This document shows, in pieces, positions 8,428 to 16,200 of a stretch of 64,000 bases of DNA. The notes under the pieces are model-generated. The model searched no databases. It saw only the letters and a list, made by a program, of their open reading frames with translations, and was not told where the DNA came from. The position numbers were made by a program, and so were the translations under genes. Origin of the DNA: Actinobacteria bacterium IMCC26207 (GTDB lineage Bacteria > Actinomycetota > Acidimicrobiia > Acidimicrobiales > Microtrichaceae); contig LCZK01000009.1 of assembly GCA_001025035.1 (NCBI GenBank), positions 310,001 through 374,000 of the forward strand. Direction: 5' to 3'. The number at the start of each line of letters is the position of its first letter. The first letter of the stretch is position 1.

Positions 8428-9486
8428 TCAGCCCTCGCCTTCTAGAACTGCGATCAGATTGTGCTGGAGTGCGTGCCCGCCGGTTGCATGCGCAACCCCT
8501 CGAGACACTTCTCCAGAATGGATACGATTTGCAACTTCAACCATGCGGATTAGGCCAGCGGCCATCATCGGGTTTGCCGCAAGCGGCCCTCCTGACGGAT
8601 TGACCTCTACGTCATCTCCTAGACCCAAAGCTGAGCGCAGAATGGGCTCATGATGGGTAAAGCAGGTATGCAACTCGGCAATCTCGACTGGCCCATTTGC
8701 CACACCGGCCTTCTCGGCAGCGATCCGGACAGAGGGTGAAGTGGTTAGGTCACGGAAGTTCAGATGGTGACCATCTGCTCGGTGATCGATACCGCGGATC
8801 CACGCCGGACGTGAACACAACGACCGTGCCTTATCTCCTGCGGCCAACACGATTGCAACACCGCCGTCAGTAATCGGAGCGCAATCGTGACGCCTCAGCG
8901 GGTCAGCAAGATACTCCTCATCCATGAGGGCTAAGGGCTGTGCAGAGGTGGTCAGTTGCGCAAATGGATTAGCTGCAGCCGAGGTCCGACTGCGGTAAGC
9001 AATGTCTGCCATCGCCTGCTCGCTCGTCACCCCAGCCTGAATTGCGGCGCGTGCCTGAAGTGCTGCGATATCCACCGAGGTAGGCCACAGCGGTGCCTCG
9101 TAATACGGGTCGGTCATGCGTGACAGCACACGTGGCAAGTCTCCCGGGGATGACTTTCCATAGCTGTAGACCAGTGCAGTATCGGCGTGACCAGTTTGAA
9201 TTTTCACCCAGGCCTCATACAGCGCCCAGGCCCCATCCATTTCGACGTGTGACTCCGAAATTGGTGGCCAAGCCCCAACAGCATCCAAGGTCATCACAAA
9301 GCTGAAGGGCTGACCAGCGAGATAGTCCGAGCTACCAGAACAGGTGAAGTCAAAGTCATGACGTCCCAATCCGGAACGTTCAATCACCTCTTGGATGACC
9401 GGCTGAATGAGCTCGACCTCGTTGACCGTCGTAGCGGAGCGGACATGTTTGGTTTGGGCAGTGGCAATGATTGCAACGTCTCTCAC
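8428..9486 (-). CDS. Thiolase-like lipid-transfer protein (Ltp4-like)
   Basis: A 352-residue thiolase-fold protein. The N terminus MRDVAIIATAQTKH and the C-terminal VNPSGGPLAANPMMAAGL and HATGGHALQHNLIAVLEG are typical of acetyl-CoA acetyltransferase-like lipid-transfer proteins. The nucleophile region reads SHVEMDGAWALYEA, without the catalytic cysteine, as in its downstream partner. The two probably form a heteromer with the OB-fold partners encoded upstream, as DUF35 proteins do with Ltp2-type aldolases. It is shorter than typical thiolases (about 390 residues). Confidence 0.83.
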   Translation of the reverse strand: MRDVAIIATAQTKHVRSATTVNEVELIQPVIQEVIERSGLGRHDFDFTCSGSSDYLAGQPFSFVMTLDAVGAWPPISESHVEMDGAWALYEAWVKIQTGHADTALVYSYGKSSPGDLPRVLSRMTDPYYEAPLWPTSVDIAALQARAAIQAGVTSEQAMADIAYRSRTSAAANPFAQLTTSAQPLALMDEEYLADPLRRHDCAPITDGGVAIVLAAGDKARSLCSRPAWIRGIDHRADGHHLNFRDLTTSPSVRIAAEKAGVANGPVEIAELHTCFTHHEPILRSALGLGDDVEVNPSGGPLAANPMMAAGLIRMVEVANRIHSGEVSRGVAHATGGHALQHNLIAVLEGEG

Positions 9487-9496
9487 AGCAGCATCC

Positions 9497-10084
9497 TCAG
9501 ACGTAGTCGGCTAGTTCGGAGGCGGGGACATCTGGCTCACCATTTGGCGCCCACCATTTGATGTTTTCAAAACTCGTCGTCATCTCGGAGTCTTCGACCC
9601 AGACTGACTTCAATCGAAGCCCGGGCTGGACCTCGTTATAGGGGATCTCACGAACAAGCCCGTAAATGGGAATGTCGGAGCCGTCAACCAGAATCAGCGC
9701 AGAGACATAGGGAATCTCTTGAGCGTTACCTGTGAAGTCAAGGTTGACTACGCAGAAACTCACCACTGTTCCATCCAAGCCAAGATCGACCTGCTCGGTG
9801 GTAGGCATGCCCGACACCGGGGATACGCCGCGTGGTGGGATATACACCTTGCCGGTCTCGGAGCAACGTTCGCCCACGAGGCGCTTCTCTTTGATGGCTC
9901 GCAGAAAGCGTGTGGTTGCAAGGCCGGGCGTGTAGTCATAGGTGAGCGAAGCAAAGGCTCGCACGCTGCGCACTGACTCAACGGAGGCAATCTCTTCGAT
10001 TGCAGACATGTCAACTTCGGGCTGTGACCAGACTCCCTCGGGAATCTCGATTGGTGCTGGTTCTGATGATGCGGTGTCAGTCAT
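9497..10084 (-). CDS. Zn-ribbon/OB-fold (DUF35) acyl-CoA partner protein, long form
   Basis: A 195-residue DUF35-type protein: an N-terminal extension, a rubredoxin-like Zn-ribbon region (LVGERCSETGKVYIPPRGVSPVSG) and an OB fold (GLDGTVVSFCVVNLDFTG...IPYVSALILVDGSDIPIYGLV). The ribbon keeps only one of the usual four cysteines, so zinc binding is doubtful. Proteins of this family bind thiolase-like lipid-transfer proteins and are needed for retro-aldol cleavage of steroid side chains (ChsH2 C-terminal domain with Ltp2). Ten bases separate it from the downstream thiolase-like gene. With the neighbouring 153-residue paralogue it may form a hetero-pair. Confidence 0.82.
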   Translation of the reverse strand: MTDTASSEPAPIEIPEGVWSQPEVDMSAIEEIASVESVRSVRAFASLTYDYTPGLATTRFLRAIKEKRLVGERCSETGKVYIPPRGVSPVSGMPTTEQVDLGLDGTVVSFCVVNLDFTGNAQEIPYVSALILVDGSDIPIYGLVREIPYNEVQPGLRLKSVWVEDSEMTTSFENIKWWAPNGEPDVPASELADYV

Positions 10085-10095
10085 TGTGGTTCCCT

Positions 10096-10557
10096 TCAGC
10101 TCACGGGCTCGAAACAGAGCAGGTCATCCATTGAGCCAATTCGTTCCTCTGCGAACTTGGCCCGCACACGCAGACCAGTCACCATCGCATCGTGAGGGGC
10201 ATCCACGGCATGCATCATCGGTGTGTCGGCGCCGTCGAGTTTGACCATGGCCCAAGCAAAGGGATGATCCAGAGGTTGGCCATCACGCACAGATTGGTTC
10301 CAAGACCAAAACAGCACTTCACCCTCGGATCCAACCGGAACCAACTTCGTCAGGGATGCACCCGAAGCAGGGTCGTATTCGACTGGCGGGCAGAGCACCT
10401 TGCCTTGGTCATCCTCGATGCCAATAAAGCGACCCTCACGAAGAGCAGTCAGAAAGGCACCGATCACTGGGCCGGTGGTTCGCTTGAAGGGATACTCCAA
10501 CACGAGTGGAGCGCGTAGGACGTCCTCTTCCCCGCTGGTGGTCGCTTCTTCGGGCAT
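10096..10557 (-). CDS. OB-fold (DUF35) partner protein, short form
   Basis: A 153-residue protein, first gene of the lipid-transfer operon. The segment GPVIGAFLTALREGRFIGIEDDQGKVLCPPVEYDPASG is the N-terminal helix and degenerate Zn ribbon of DUF35 proteins; the OB fold follows (VGSEGEVLFWSWNQ...FAWAMVKLDGADTPMMHAV). The ribbon cysteines are mostly missing. A KstR-type operator sits 53 bases upstream. Mycobacterial Rv3521, as I recall it, is about the size of the two DUF35 genes here put together, so this may be a split version of the same partner. Confidence 0.8.
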   Translation of the reverse strand: MPEEATTSGEEDVLRAPLVLEYPFKRTTGPVIGAFLTALREGRFIGIEDDQGKVLCPPVEYDPASGASLTKLVPVGSEGEVLFWSWNQSVRDGQPLDHPFAWAMVKLDGADTPMMHAVDAPHDAMVTGLRVRAKFAEERIGSMDDLLCFEPVS

Positions 10558-10608
10558 CTGACCCCCTGTACGTCTGCCCCCGGACCACCCGGGGTGCGAA
10601 CCGTGAGA

Positions 10609-11328
10609 CTAGAACAGGTTCTTGTTTTTTGCAGATCGGTTGAGCAAGAAATTATCGAGCAGACGAGCCGCCCGCTCCCTGCTGGCCTGCTCCTGACGGT
10701 CAGCTTCTGTCAGGAGCGGCTCTGGGTCGACGCCTAGGTCAGCGAGTTGATCAAGGTCATCTTCTAACCACTCTTCAAGAACTAAACGATTCACCTCGGG
10801 GTGGAACTGCACAGCCAGATTCTTCCGAAGAATGAATGCCTGAGGTCCAGCCTCTGAATAGGCGAGTGCCTGCGCTCCATCGGGAATCTGAAAGCAGTCA
10901 AAGTGCCATTGCATCCACGGCCCTGGATCAATGTCCACTGTGTGACCCGACTCGGCAACCGATTCGATACTCAGCCACCCAATCTCGGGGGTATGGCCGG
11001 GTGCAACTCCCCCACCATGAGCAGCAGACAGAAGTTGTCCGCCGAAACACATGCCCAAAACTGCTACTCCAGCAGCATCGGCTTGGCGGAGGAACTCCAA
11101 CTCTGGGGTAACCCAATGAGCTACTGCCTCTTCGTAGACCGACCATCGCGAGCCGTATAGAAAGATCAGATCAAATTCTGCTGGGTTGGGAAACACCGGA
11201 TTCCCGGCTGGAGATCCGGGCTGCAGACAGACCAGATGCTGCACCGAATCGATTCCGCGATCGCTCACTAGCTCGCCGATTACTCCGGGGGAGGAGTTGG
11301 CATCGTGGTGAATATGTAGCGCCTTCAC
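10609..11328 (-). CDS. Class I glutamine amidotransferase-like protein
   Basis: A 239-residue stand-alone GATase1 domain of the GMP-synthase/GuaA-like subgroup. The nucleophile elbow is GMCFGGQLL (Cys about residue 94) and the His/Glu pair is QFHPEV near residue 175, so the glutaminase triad is complete. The C-terminal helix-rich tail ends in AKNKNLF. No synthetase partner is adjacent; such free-standing proteins often act on gamma-glutamyl compounds, but the substrate here is unknown. A long palindrome lies in the 118-base gap upstream. Confidence 0.85.
   Translation of the reverse strand: MKALHIHHDANSSPGVIGELVSDRGIDSVQHLVCLQPGSPAGNPVFPNPAEFDLIFLYGSRWSVYEEAVAHWVTPELEFLRQADAAGVAVLGMCFGGQLLSAAHGGGVAPGHTPEIGWLSIESVAESGHTVDIDPGPWMQWHFDCFQIPDGAQALAYSEAGPQAFILRKNLAVQFHPEVNRLVLEEWLEDDLDQLADLGVDPEPLLTEADRQEQASRERAARLLDNFLLNRSAKNKNLF
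10610..10623 (-). promoter_or_regulatory. KstR-type operator upstream of lipid-transfer operon
   Basis: TAGAACAGGTTCTT on the plus strand. On the transcribed (minus) strand the promoter-like TAGTCT follows directly. It overlaps the stop codon of the upstream amidotransferase gene and lies 53 bases before the first operon gene. Confidence 0.72.
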
Positions 11329-11387
11329 AACATCACAGTGTTGCCCATCTGCATGCGTTCGTGCAGGTCAAGAACTGCTCCCCTGCA

Positions 11388-11434
11388 CAACTCGGATGTT
11401 TCTGGTCGACTATCGACCAGAAACATCCGAGTTG
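11388..11434. repeat. Long palindrome, copy 3 of a dispersed family (perfect)
   Basis: Perfect inverted repeat with 22-base arms around the loop CTA (11410-11412). Left arm starts CAACTCGGATGTTTCTGG; the core is GGTCGACTATCGACC. It sits 12 bases downstream of the mftF stop on the minus strand and may terminate the mycofactocin transcript. Confidence 0.92.
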
Positions 11435-11446
11435 CCGAGGGGATAC

Positions 11447-13018
11447 CTAGGACTCAGCTGACGTGAGGGCGCTGGGCTTGGTTCGGGAGCCGCTGAACGA
11501 GGGCAGCAGGGCGCCCACTCGTCGTTCGCGAATGCAACCCAACCACACGCCAGCGCCATAGGACATGTCATCCAATAGGCCTAGTCCCACAAATCCAAGG
11601 GACTCAGGAACCCCCTGTGGAGCAGTGGCCTCGGAGCGCACCTGTCGAAGCGAATCCACCGCAGTCAGAACTACTGCTCCGAGCACCGCATGGCGGACTC
11701 GAGGGCTCCACACTGCCGCAGGCAACGCCACCGGCCACCACACTCGTTGCACGCTTCGAGCTAACTGCCGACCCGCACCAAGGTGGCCACCGATACCAAG
11801 TTGCAGAACCTCCCGTCGGGGAAGCTCCGGCAGTTTCTTTGAGAGTTGCACAGTCGTGCCAACCCCAAGCGCTGCTGCGAGGACAGGGTGAGCAGTTGCT
11901 ACGAGCCCCCAAACTGCAGCACTCCAAGGTGACAGAACTACAGGAGCAACTAGTCCTAGATGTGCCCGATCCAACGCAGCGGCTGAAGTTCCGTAGCCAA
12001 CCCGTTGGCGAATCCAGTCCGGCAGCCCTGAGCGAATCTCGTGATGCACCACGGACCGAGGCTCGTAACGCACTCGACCGCCCTGATCAACGAGTCGCCA
12101 GATCAAGTCGACATCTTCACCGACCAACAACGAGGGGTTAAACCCGCCGGCTTGGCGAATCACCTCGGTGCGCATCAGTACTGCGGCACTCGGCACGTAG
12201 GACACCCGAGTACCGGCCTGAACTCGACCCGCTTGCTTACCAAGGTCTAACGGGGAACGAGAAAGCTCGTACTGCTCAAGCGCTGTCAATCCCCCGGCCC
12301 GAGTCTGCGCAGTAGAAGTCTGTCCAAGACGAGCCTGACTGGCAGGAGTTTGGCTGGCAGGAGTTTGGCCTGTGACTGAGAGGACGGCCTTCACCCGCGG
12401 AGCAGCAGCTACAACGAACGGATCGGCGATCTGGCCGAGCAATGGTGCGAGCCAGTCAGTTGTGACCTGACAATCGGAGTCCACGAAGGCAACTAGCTCG
12501 GTAGAAACCTGCCTGAGGCCCAGATTCCTGGCCTGGGCTGGCCCGACAGACTGCTCAATACGAATCACGCGCACTGTCGGCAGGCGCTGACCTGCAGTCT
12601 CAACAATGAGCGGCTGAACAGATCCATCGTCAACGATTAAAATCTCGCGAATAGCCGAAGCCGCATCGCTTTGATCTGCAGCGATCGAAGCCAGCAAATG
12701 CTGCACTCCTTCTGCACGATCTCGTACCGGAACCACGAGTGTCACTTGCGGACTAGGCGAAACAGCAGCGTTCAGATCGGGTTGCGGGTGCAGCAGTCCA
12801 GCGTCTTGCCATCGATTGATGAGATCACGTTCGGCAGCAGTCGCTTCGAATGGCACGCTCAGCTCAATTCGATCCATCAGCGCTGCGCCGGCAGGTGTCA
12901 GCGAGAACAAGCGAATAGGAGATCCGCCGAGCACAAACCGACCGCGTAAACCAGATCGGCGCACCGAAGAGTCACACGCAAAGGCCGGGACCCTCTCCAC
13001 AGAAGAAGCCACACTCAC
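11447..13018 (-). CDS. mftF: Mycofactocin glycosyltransferase MftF
   Basis: Family 2 glycosyltransferase, 523 residues, which in mycobacteria adds the beta-1,4-glucose chain to the mycofactocin core. An N-terminal region of about 90 residues precedes the GT-A domain. The GT-A motifs are VTLVVPVRDRAEGVQHLL, ILIVDDGS, the metal-binding AFVDSDCQ, and VGEDVDLIWRL...YEPRSVVHHE. A hydrophobic C-terminal region (APVVLSPWSAAVWGLVATAHPVLAAALG) suggests membrane association. GTG 13018 overlaps the mftE stop (GTGA), fixing the start. A 15-bp tandem duplication (12339-12368) gives the linker QTPASQTPAS. Last gene of the cluster. Confidence 0.9.
   Translation of the reverse strand: MSVASSVERVPAFACDSSVRRSGLRGRFVLGGSPIRLFSLTPAGAALMDRIELSVPFEATAAERDLINRWQDAGLLHPQPDLNAAVSPSPQVTLVVPVRDRAEGVQHLLASIAADQSDAASAIREILIVDDGSVQPLIVETAGQRLPTVRVIRIEQSVGPAQARNLGLRQVSTELVAFVDSDCQVTTDWLAPLLGQIADPFVVAAAPRVKAVLSVTGQTPASQTPASQARLGQTSTAQTRAGGLTALEQYELSRSPLDLGKQAGRVQAGTRVSYVPSAAVLMRTEVIRQAGGFNPSLLVGEDVDLIWRLVDQGGRVRYEPRSVVHHEIRSGLPDWIRQRVGYGTSAAALDRAHLGLVAPVVLSPWSAAVWGLVATAHPVLAAALGVGTTVQLSKKLPELPRREVLQLGIGGHLGAGRQLARSVQRVWWPVALPAAVWSPRVRHAVLGAVVLTAVDSLRQVRSEATAPQGVPESLGFVGLGLLDDMSYGAGVWLGCIRERRVGALLPSFSGSRTKPSALTSAES
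12339..12368. repeat. 15-bp tandem duplication inside mftF
   Basis: CTGGCAGGAGTTTGG occurs twice in tandem, in frame, encoding a duplicated pentapeptide in a variable loop. One of several 15-bp repeats in the window. Confidence 0.9.
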
Positions 13019-13719
13019 GAGGCGCTCAGCTCGCGCCAATCAGCTACAAACTTCCGCAGGTCCTGCAGCAGCCCTGCGCAGATCGCTGCTCCCTCCGTCG
13101 CGGATGCAGCCCGCGGGTCACCTAGGACACCATTGGGCGCAACTGCACCAATCCCCTGTTCCATAACTTGGGGAGCAATATCTCGCCAGCGCGCTGTGCT
13201 ACCTGCCTCTAGGAAATCCGTGCGGACACAGTCTGGATCGATGTACATCAACATCGAGGTTTCGGTTTTTCCGGCATGTGAATCTCCCCCGGCAACCTGC
13301 GGGTTCCACACTGCGACCGACCGGGACTCAAGTCGAAGTTGAGCAACTGCAGCGTTGACTGCGGCGATGTTTCCACCGTGGCCATTCACAAAGAGCACTG
13401 CCTCAAATGGCCCGACTCCCGGGGCAGGCAATGCCGAACGAACAAGTTCAATGAGCGCAGCTTCTAGCACCTGTGCGCCAATCGATAGCGTGCCTGCAAA
13501 CCCCTGATGCTCACCCGATGCGGTAATCGTGATGGGTGGAGCGATGACAACCTCTGGCCGAGTCTGGGCAAGCTGATCCGACAGCCAGCTGGCAATCCGA
13601 AGGTCGGTATCTAACGGCAGGTGTGGTCCGTGTTGCTCGCAGCTCCCAAGCGGGACGAGCAGCAGCGATCCCACTGGCACCTCGGTAGAGGCAAGCTGCG
13701 CCAGATAGGTGGCAGCCAT
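13015..13719 (-). CDS. mftE: Mycofactocin system creatininase-family peptidase MftE
   Basis: A 234-residue creatininase-fold metallopeptidase. In the known pathway MftE releases the C-terminal Val-Tyr dipeptide from MftC-modified MftA. The metal-binding motif GSCEQHGPHLPLDTD lies near residues 25-40 and FVNGHGGN near 109. ATG 13719 follows the EtfB stop by one base; longer frames upstream run into EtfB. It is directly coupled to mftF. It sits far from mftABC because the redox genes are inserted between them. Confidence 0.9.
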   Translation of the reverse strand: MAATYLAQLASTEVPVGSLLLVPLGSCEQHGPHLPLDTDLRIASWLSDQLAQTRPEVVIAPPITITASGEHQGFAGTLSIGAQVLEAALIELVRSALPAPGVGPFEAVLFVNGHGGNIAAVNAAVAQLRLESRSVAVWNPQVAGGDSHAGKTETSMLMYIDPDCVRTDFLEAGSTARWRDIAPQVMEQGIGAVAPNGVLGDPRAASATEGAAICAGLLQDLRKFVADWRELSAS

Positions 13720-13720
13720 C

Positions 13721-14608
13721 TCAGGCAGGTGGCGAGTCGTCGAGATAGCCCCAAGCAGCGAGCTGTTCGAGCACTGCCTCTGCAGCCTGCTCGGGATCAA
13801 GCCTGAGTGTGCGAGCGGCGGTGCTTCCCGATTGGGCACCCGTCAGTTCCAAAATTCGACTCAGCGCGTCATCACCTGCCGGCGGCGCCAACACCCGAGC
13901 ACGCGGCCGCCACGGTCGCAAACGATTTACCTCTGTCGGCCAATCGATTTGCTGCTTACGCAGTTCGACAGTTTTCTGCTTTGCCGCCAATGTTGCAGCG
14001 AGCGAGGAGCGGCGAAGCGTCGCTACGGAACCTTCAACAGAAATCACCGCTGCGGCGGTCAGTAGTAATCGTTCGCGACGACCACCGTCGAGGCGTCGTG
14101 TGGCATGCAGGGAGCCTGGATCGGTTGATTCGAGCCCAATCAACCCAAGGGCCTGCTGCATGCCGAGGTGATGAGCCAAGTAGGCAGGCACCGAACCAGA
14201 GCCACGATCCGAACTGACATCCCCGCAGATCACGAATTGAGCGTTGAGCTGACTAGGCACCAAAGCCGATGCCAGCAGCTCGGCAACCTGGGCGCTTGAT
14301 CGTTGCTCGGCAAGGTCCACTCGCACTACCCGTGTTGCTCCCACTGCAAAGAAATCGCGTAGGGAATCCTCTGCATCTTCAGGGCCGGCACACAGAACTG
14401 TGACCACACAAACTTGGCCCTGATCGGACCAAGCTTGAGCTAGCCGCAGAGCAGATTCAACGGCGGCAAAATCCGAACTTGAGAATCCCGAACTTCGCTG
14501 ACTTGCCTCGACAGATCCATGCAAGGGATCAATCTCTGGGCGAAGCTCGGCCCACTTCACGCAAGCAACCAGATTGATACCAGCAGGATTCAGGTCAGCA
14601 GAATTCAT
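13721..14608 (-). CDS. Mycofactocin-associated electron transfer flavoprotein, beta subunit
   Basis: A 295-residue ETF-beta (FixA-like) protein. NLVACVKWAELRPEIDP matches the family's N-terminal KW/KQVPD-type strand, followed by SDFAAVESALRLAQAW and FVICGDVSSDRGSGSVPAYLAHHLGMQQALGLIGLE, the typical segment of ETF beta. ATG 14608 overlaps the FixX stop (ATGA). It would pair with the alpha subunit encoded at 16201-17142; the FixC and FixX genes lie between them. Sequence divergence from housekeeping ETF is clear, so it is probably dedicated to this pathway. Confidence 0.85.
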   Translation of the reverse strand: MNSADLNPAGINLVACVKWAELRPEIDPLHGSVEASQRSSGFSSSDFAAVESALRLAQAWSDQGQVCVVTVLCAGPEDAEDSLRDFFAVGATRVVRVDLAEQRSSAQVAELLASALVPSQLNAQFVICGDVSSDRGSGSVPAYLAHHLGMQQALGLIGLESTDPGSLHATRRLDGGRRERLLLTAAAVISVEGSVATLRRSSLAATLAAKQKTVELRKQQIDWPTEVNRLRPWRPRARVLAPPAGDDALSRILELTGAQSGSTAARTLRLDPEQAAEAVLEQLAAWGYLDDSPPA

Positions 14609-14904
14609 GAGGAGTGAAACACCACGCCGTGGCCGCCCTCTGGGTAGGACCAAGAAATTGCGCCCTCCTCGTTGCACACCATGTAACAAGTGCCGCACTC
14701 AAAGCAGAGCTCGTAATTAAACAGAATCCCACCATCGGCAGTTGATACAAACAAGTTCGCAGGACAAGCCGTAATGCAGCCACGTGTTGAACAATCAGCA
14801 CATATTTTGCTGTCAACGGTGATGTGAGCCCGCTCGTGTACGCGAAACTCCACGGAACTCATCCGAGTCTCAAAACTGATCTCTGGGTACGAATCTGTAC
14901 TCAT
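14605..14904 (-). CDS. FixX-like 4Fe-4S ferredoxin
   Basis: A 99-residue ferredoxin with two cysteine clusters: CADCSTRGCITACP (spacing C-x2-C-x4-C-x3-C) and CFECGTCYMVC (C-x2-C-x2-C-x3-C), the second followed by NEEGAISWSYPEGGHGV as in FixX and in the C-terminal domain of ETF:quinone oxidoreductase. It starts within the FixC stop (ATGA overlap) and ends within the EtfB start, so it is translationally coupled to both. With FixC it would make a two-subunit ETF:quinone oxidoreductase that delivers electrons to the membrane quinone pool. Confidence 0.88.
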   Translation of the reverse strand: MSTDSYPEISFETRMSSVEFRVHERAHITVDSKICADCSTRGCITACPANLFVSTADGGILFNYELCFECGTCYMVCNEEGAISWSYPEGGHGVVFHSS

Positions 14905-16199
14905 CCGAAGGTCCTCAGCGCTTTCATTCCTTGAGAGATTGCATCACGCAACTTGAGATTATTGAGTTTCATCTGGCCACGGATGATCTTTCGCAAACCG
15001 GGTTTTGGATCAGGGTTCGTCACCGTAAAGAGTTGTTCCATGACCCCGCAGGCAATTCTGGGAAGTTGCTGCTGAGCAAGGTCGCTCATCACCAGATGCG
15101 GCGCCTCGCGCAGCTTGCGATGATCCGACATCACGAAGTTTGAATCCAAGCGGCGACGGTAGTCCTGCAAACCCGCAGACGAAGTGTCCCTGCGCTGCAC
15201 TGCACGAGCGGCGGCTTGCCCCGCTGCAGCACCAGACCCGATCGCAAAGTTGACTCCCTCGAGCCAGATTCCCGCTGCTAAGCACATCGCAGCGGCGTCC
15301 CCTGCCACCAGAATCCCGTCACCGATGAGTTCAGGCATCATCTTGTAGCCGGCCTCTGGGATGACGTGCGCTGAGTACTCCTTGACCTGACCACCCTCAA
15401 TGAGCGGAGCAATCGCAGAGTGCGCTTTTAGCTCGGCAAGGATCTCTTCGGGACGCCGGCCACAGGCGGCTAATTTGGGCAGGGACAAGACCAAACCCAC
15501 GGCCAAACTCTCTGCGTTGGTATACAAGAATCCACCGCCAGGAACCTCACCAGTGCAGCCCAGAATTTCGATGTCAACCCCATGGTCACCGCGAACAGCG
15601 AACCGTTCATCGATCACCTCACGTGGTAAAAGAATCGTCTCTTTCACCCCGAGGGTGTAGTTCGCAGGGTCTGAAGGCGGGTACAAGCCAGCCTCTTTGG
15701 CAAGAAACGAGTTCACCCCGTCGCAACAAATCACCACCTGCGCCGTCAGGTCACCATCGGGGCGATCGGTGCGCACCCCAACCACACGAGTGCCATCTCG
15801 TAGCAGACCCGTGGCAGTAGTGGAACAAATCAGAACTGCTCCGGCTGCCTCGGCTTTGGAAGCTAACCAGGCATCAAACTCTGGCCGAAACGCCGTGGCA
15901 CCGTTATAGGGCGCCTCACCCCAACTACTACAGCGGTAATCAACAGTGACTGCCTGATCCCCAGTCATCAACATGGTGGACCGACGAGTTACCCACCTTT
16001 GAATCGGGGCCTCTTCCCACCAGTTCGGAATCAAGGAGTCGAGCACCCGGCCGTAAACCACGCCTCCGTACATATTTTTAGACCCCGGATACGGTCCCCG
16101 TTCCAGCAGACAAACGGAGCGTCCGGCCCGCGCTGCTTCCAGAGCAGCAGCAGCCCCAGCGGGCCCAGCCCCGACCACAATCACATCAAAGTCAGTCAC
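14901..16199 (-). CDS. FixC-like ETF:quinone oxidoreductase flavoprotein
   Basis: A 432-residue FAD protein of the FixC/ETF-QO family. The N-terminal FAD loop is FDVIVVGAGPAGAAAALEAARAG; LLERGPYPGSKNMYGGVVY matches the FixC signature. GDGILVAGDAAAMCLAAGIWLEGVNFAIGSG is the second FAD motif. GTG 16199 is chosen because it lies one base after the EtfA stop; upstream in-frame codons lie inside EtfA. In operon with EtfA, FixX and EtfB. The likely role is to take electrons from the dedicated ETF and pass them to quinone. Nothing in the sequence proves electron bifurcation. Confidence 0.88.
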   Translation of the reverse strand: MTDFDVIVVGAGPAGAAAALEAARAGRSVCLLERGPYPGSKNMYGGVVYGRVLDSLIPNWWEEAPIQRWVTRRSTMLMTGDQAVTVDYRCSSWGEAPYNGATAFRPEFDAWLASKAEAAGAVLICSTTATGLLRDGTRVVGVRTDRPDGDLTAQVVICCDGVNSFLAKEAGLYPPSDPANYTLGVKETILLPREVIDERFAVRGDHGVDIEILGCTGEVPGGGFLYTNAESLAVGLVLSLPKLAACGRRPEEILAELKAHSAIAPLIEGGQVKEYSAHVIPEAGYKMMPELIGDGILVAGDAAAMCLAAGIWLEGVNFAIGSGAAAGQAAARAVQRRDTSSAGLQDYRRRLDSNFVMSDHRKLREAPHLVMSDLAQQQLPRIACGVMEQLFTVTNPDPKPGLRKIIRGQMKLNNLKLRDAISQGMKALRTFG

Positions 16200-16200
16200 A

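Noticed and set aside
7256..9486. Ordinary acetyl-CoA acetyltransferases (FadA)
   Set aside because: Both lack the nucleophilic cysteine and are encoded with DUF35 partners, which fits lipid-transfer/aldolase proteins.
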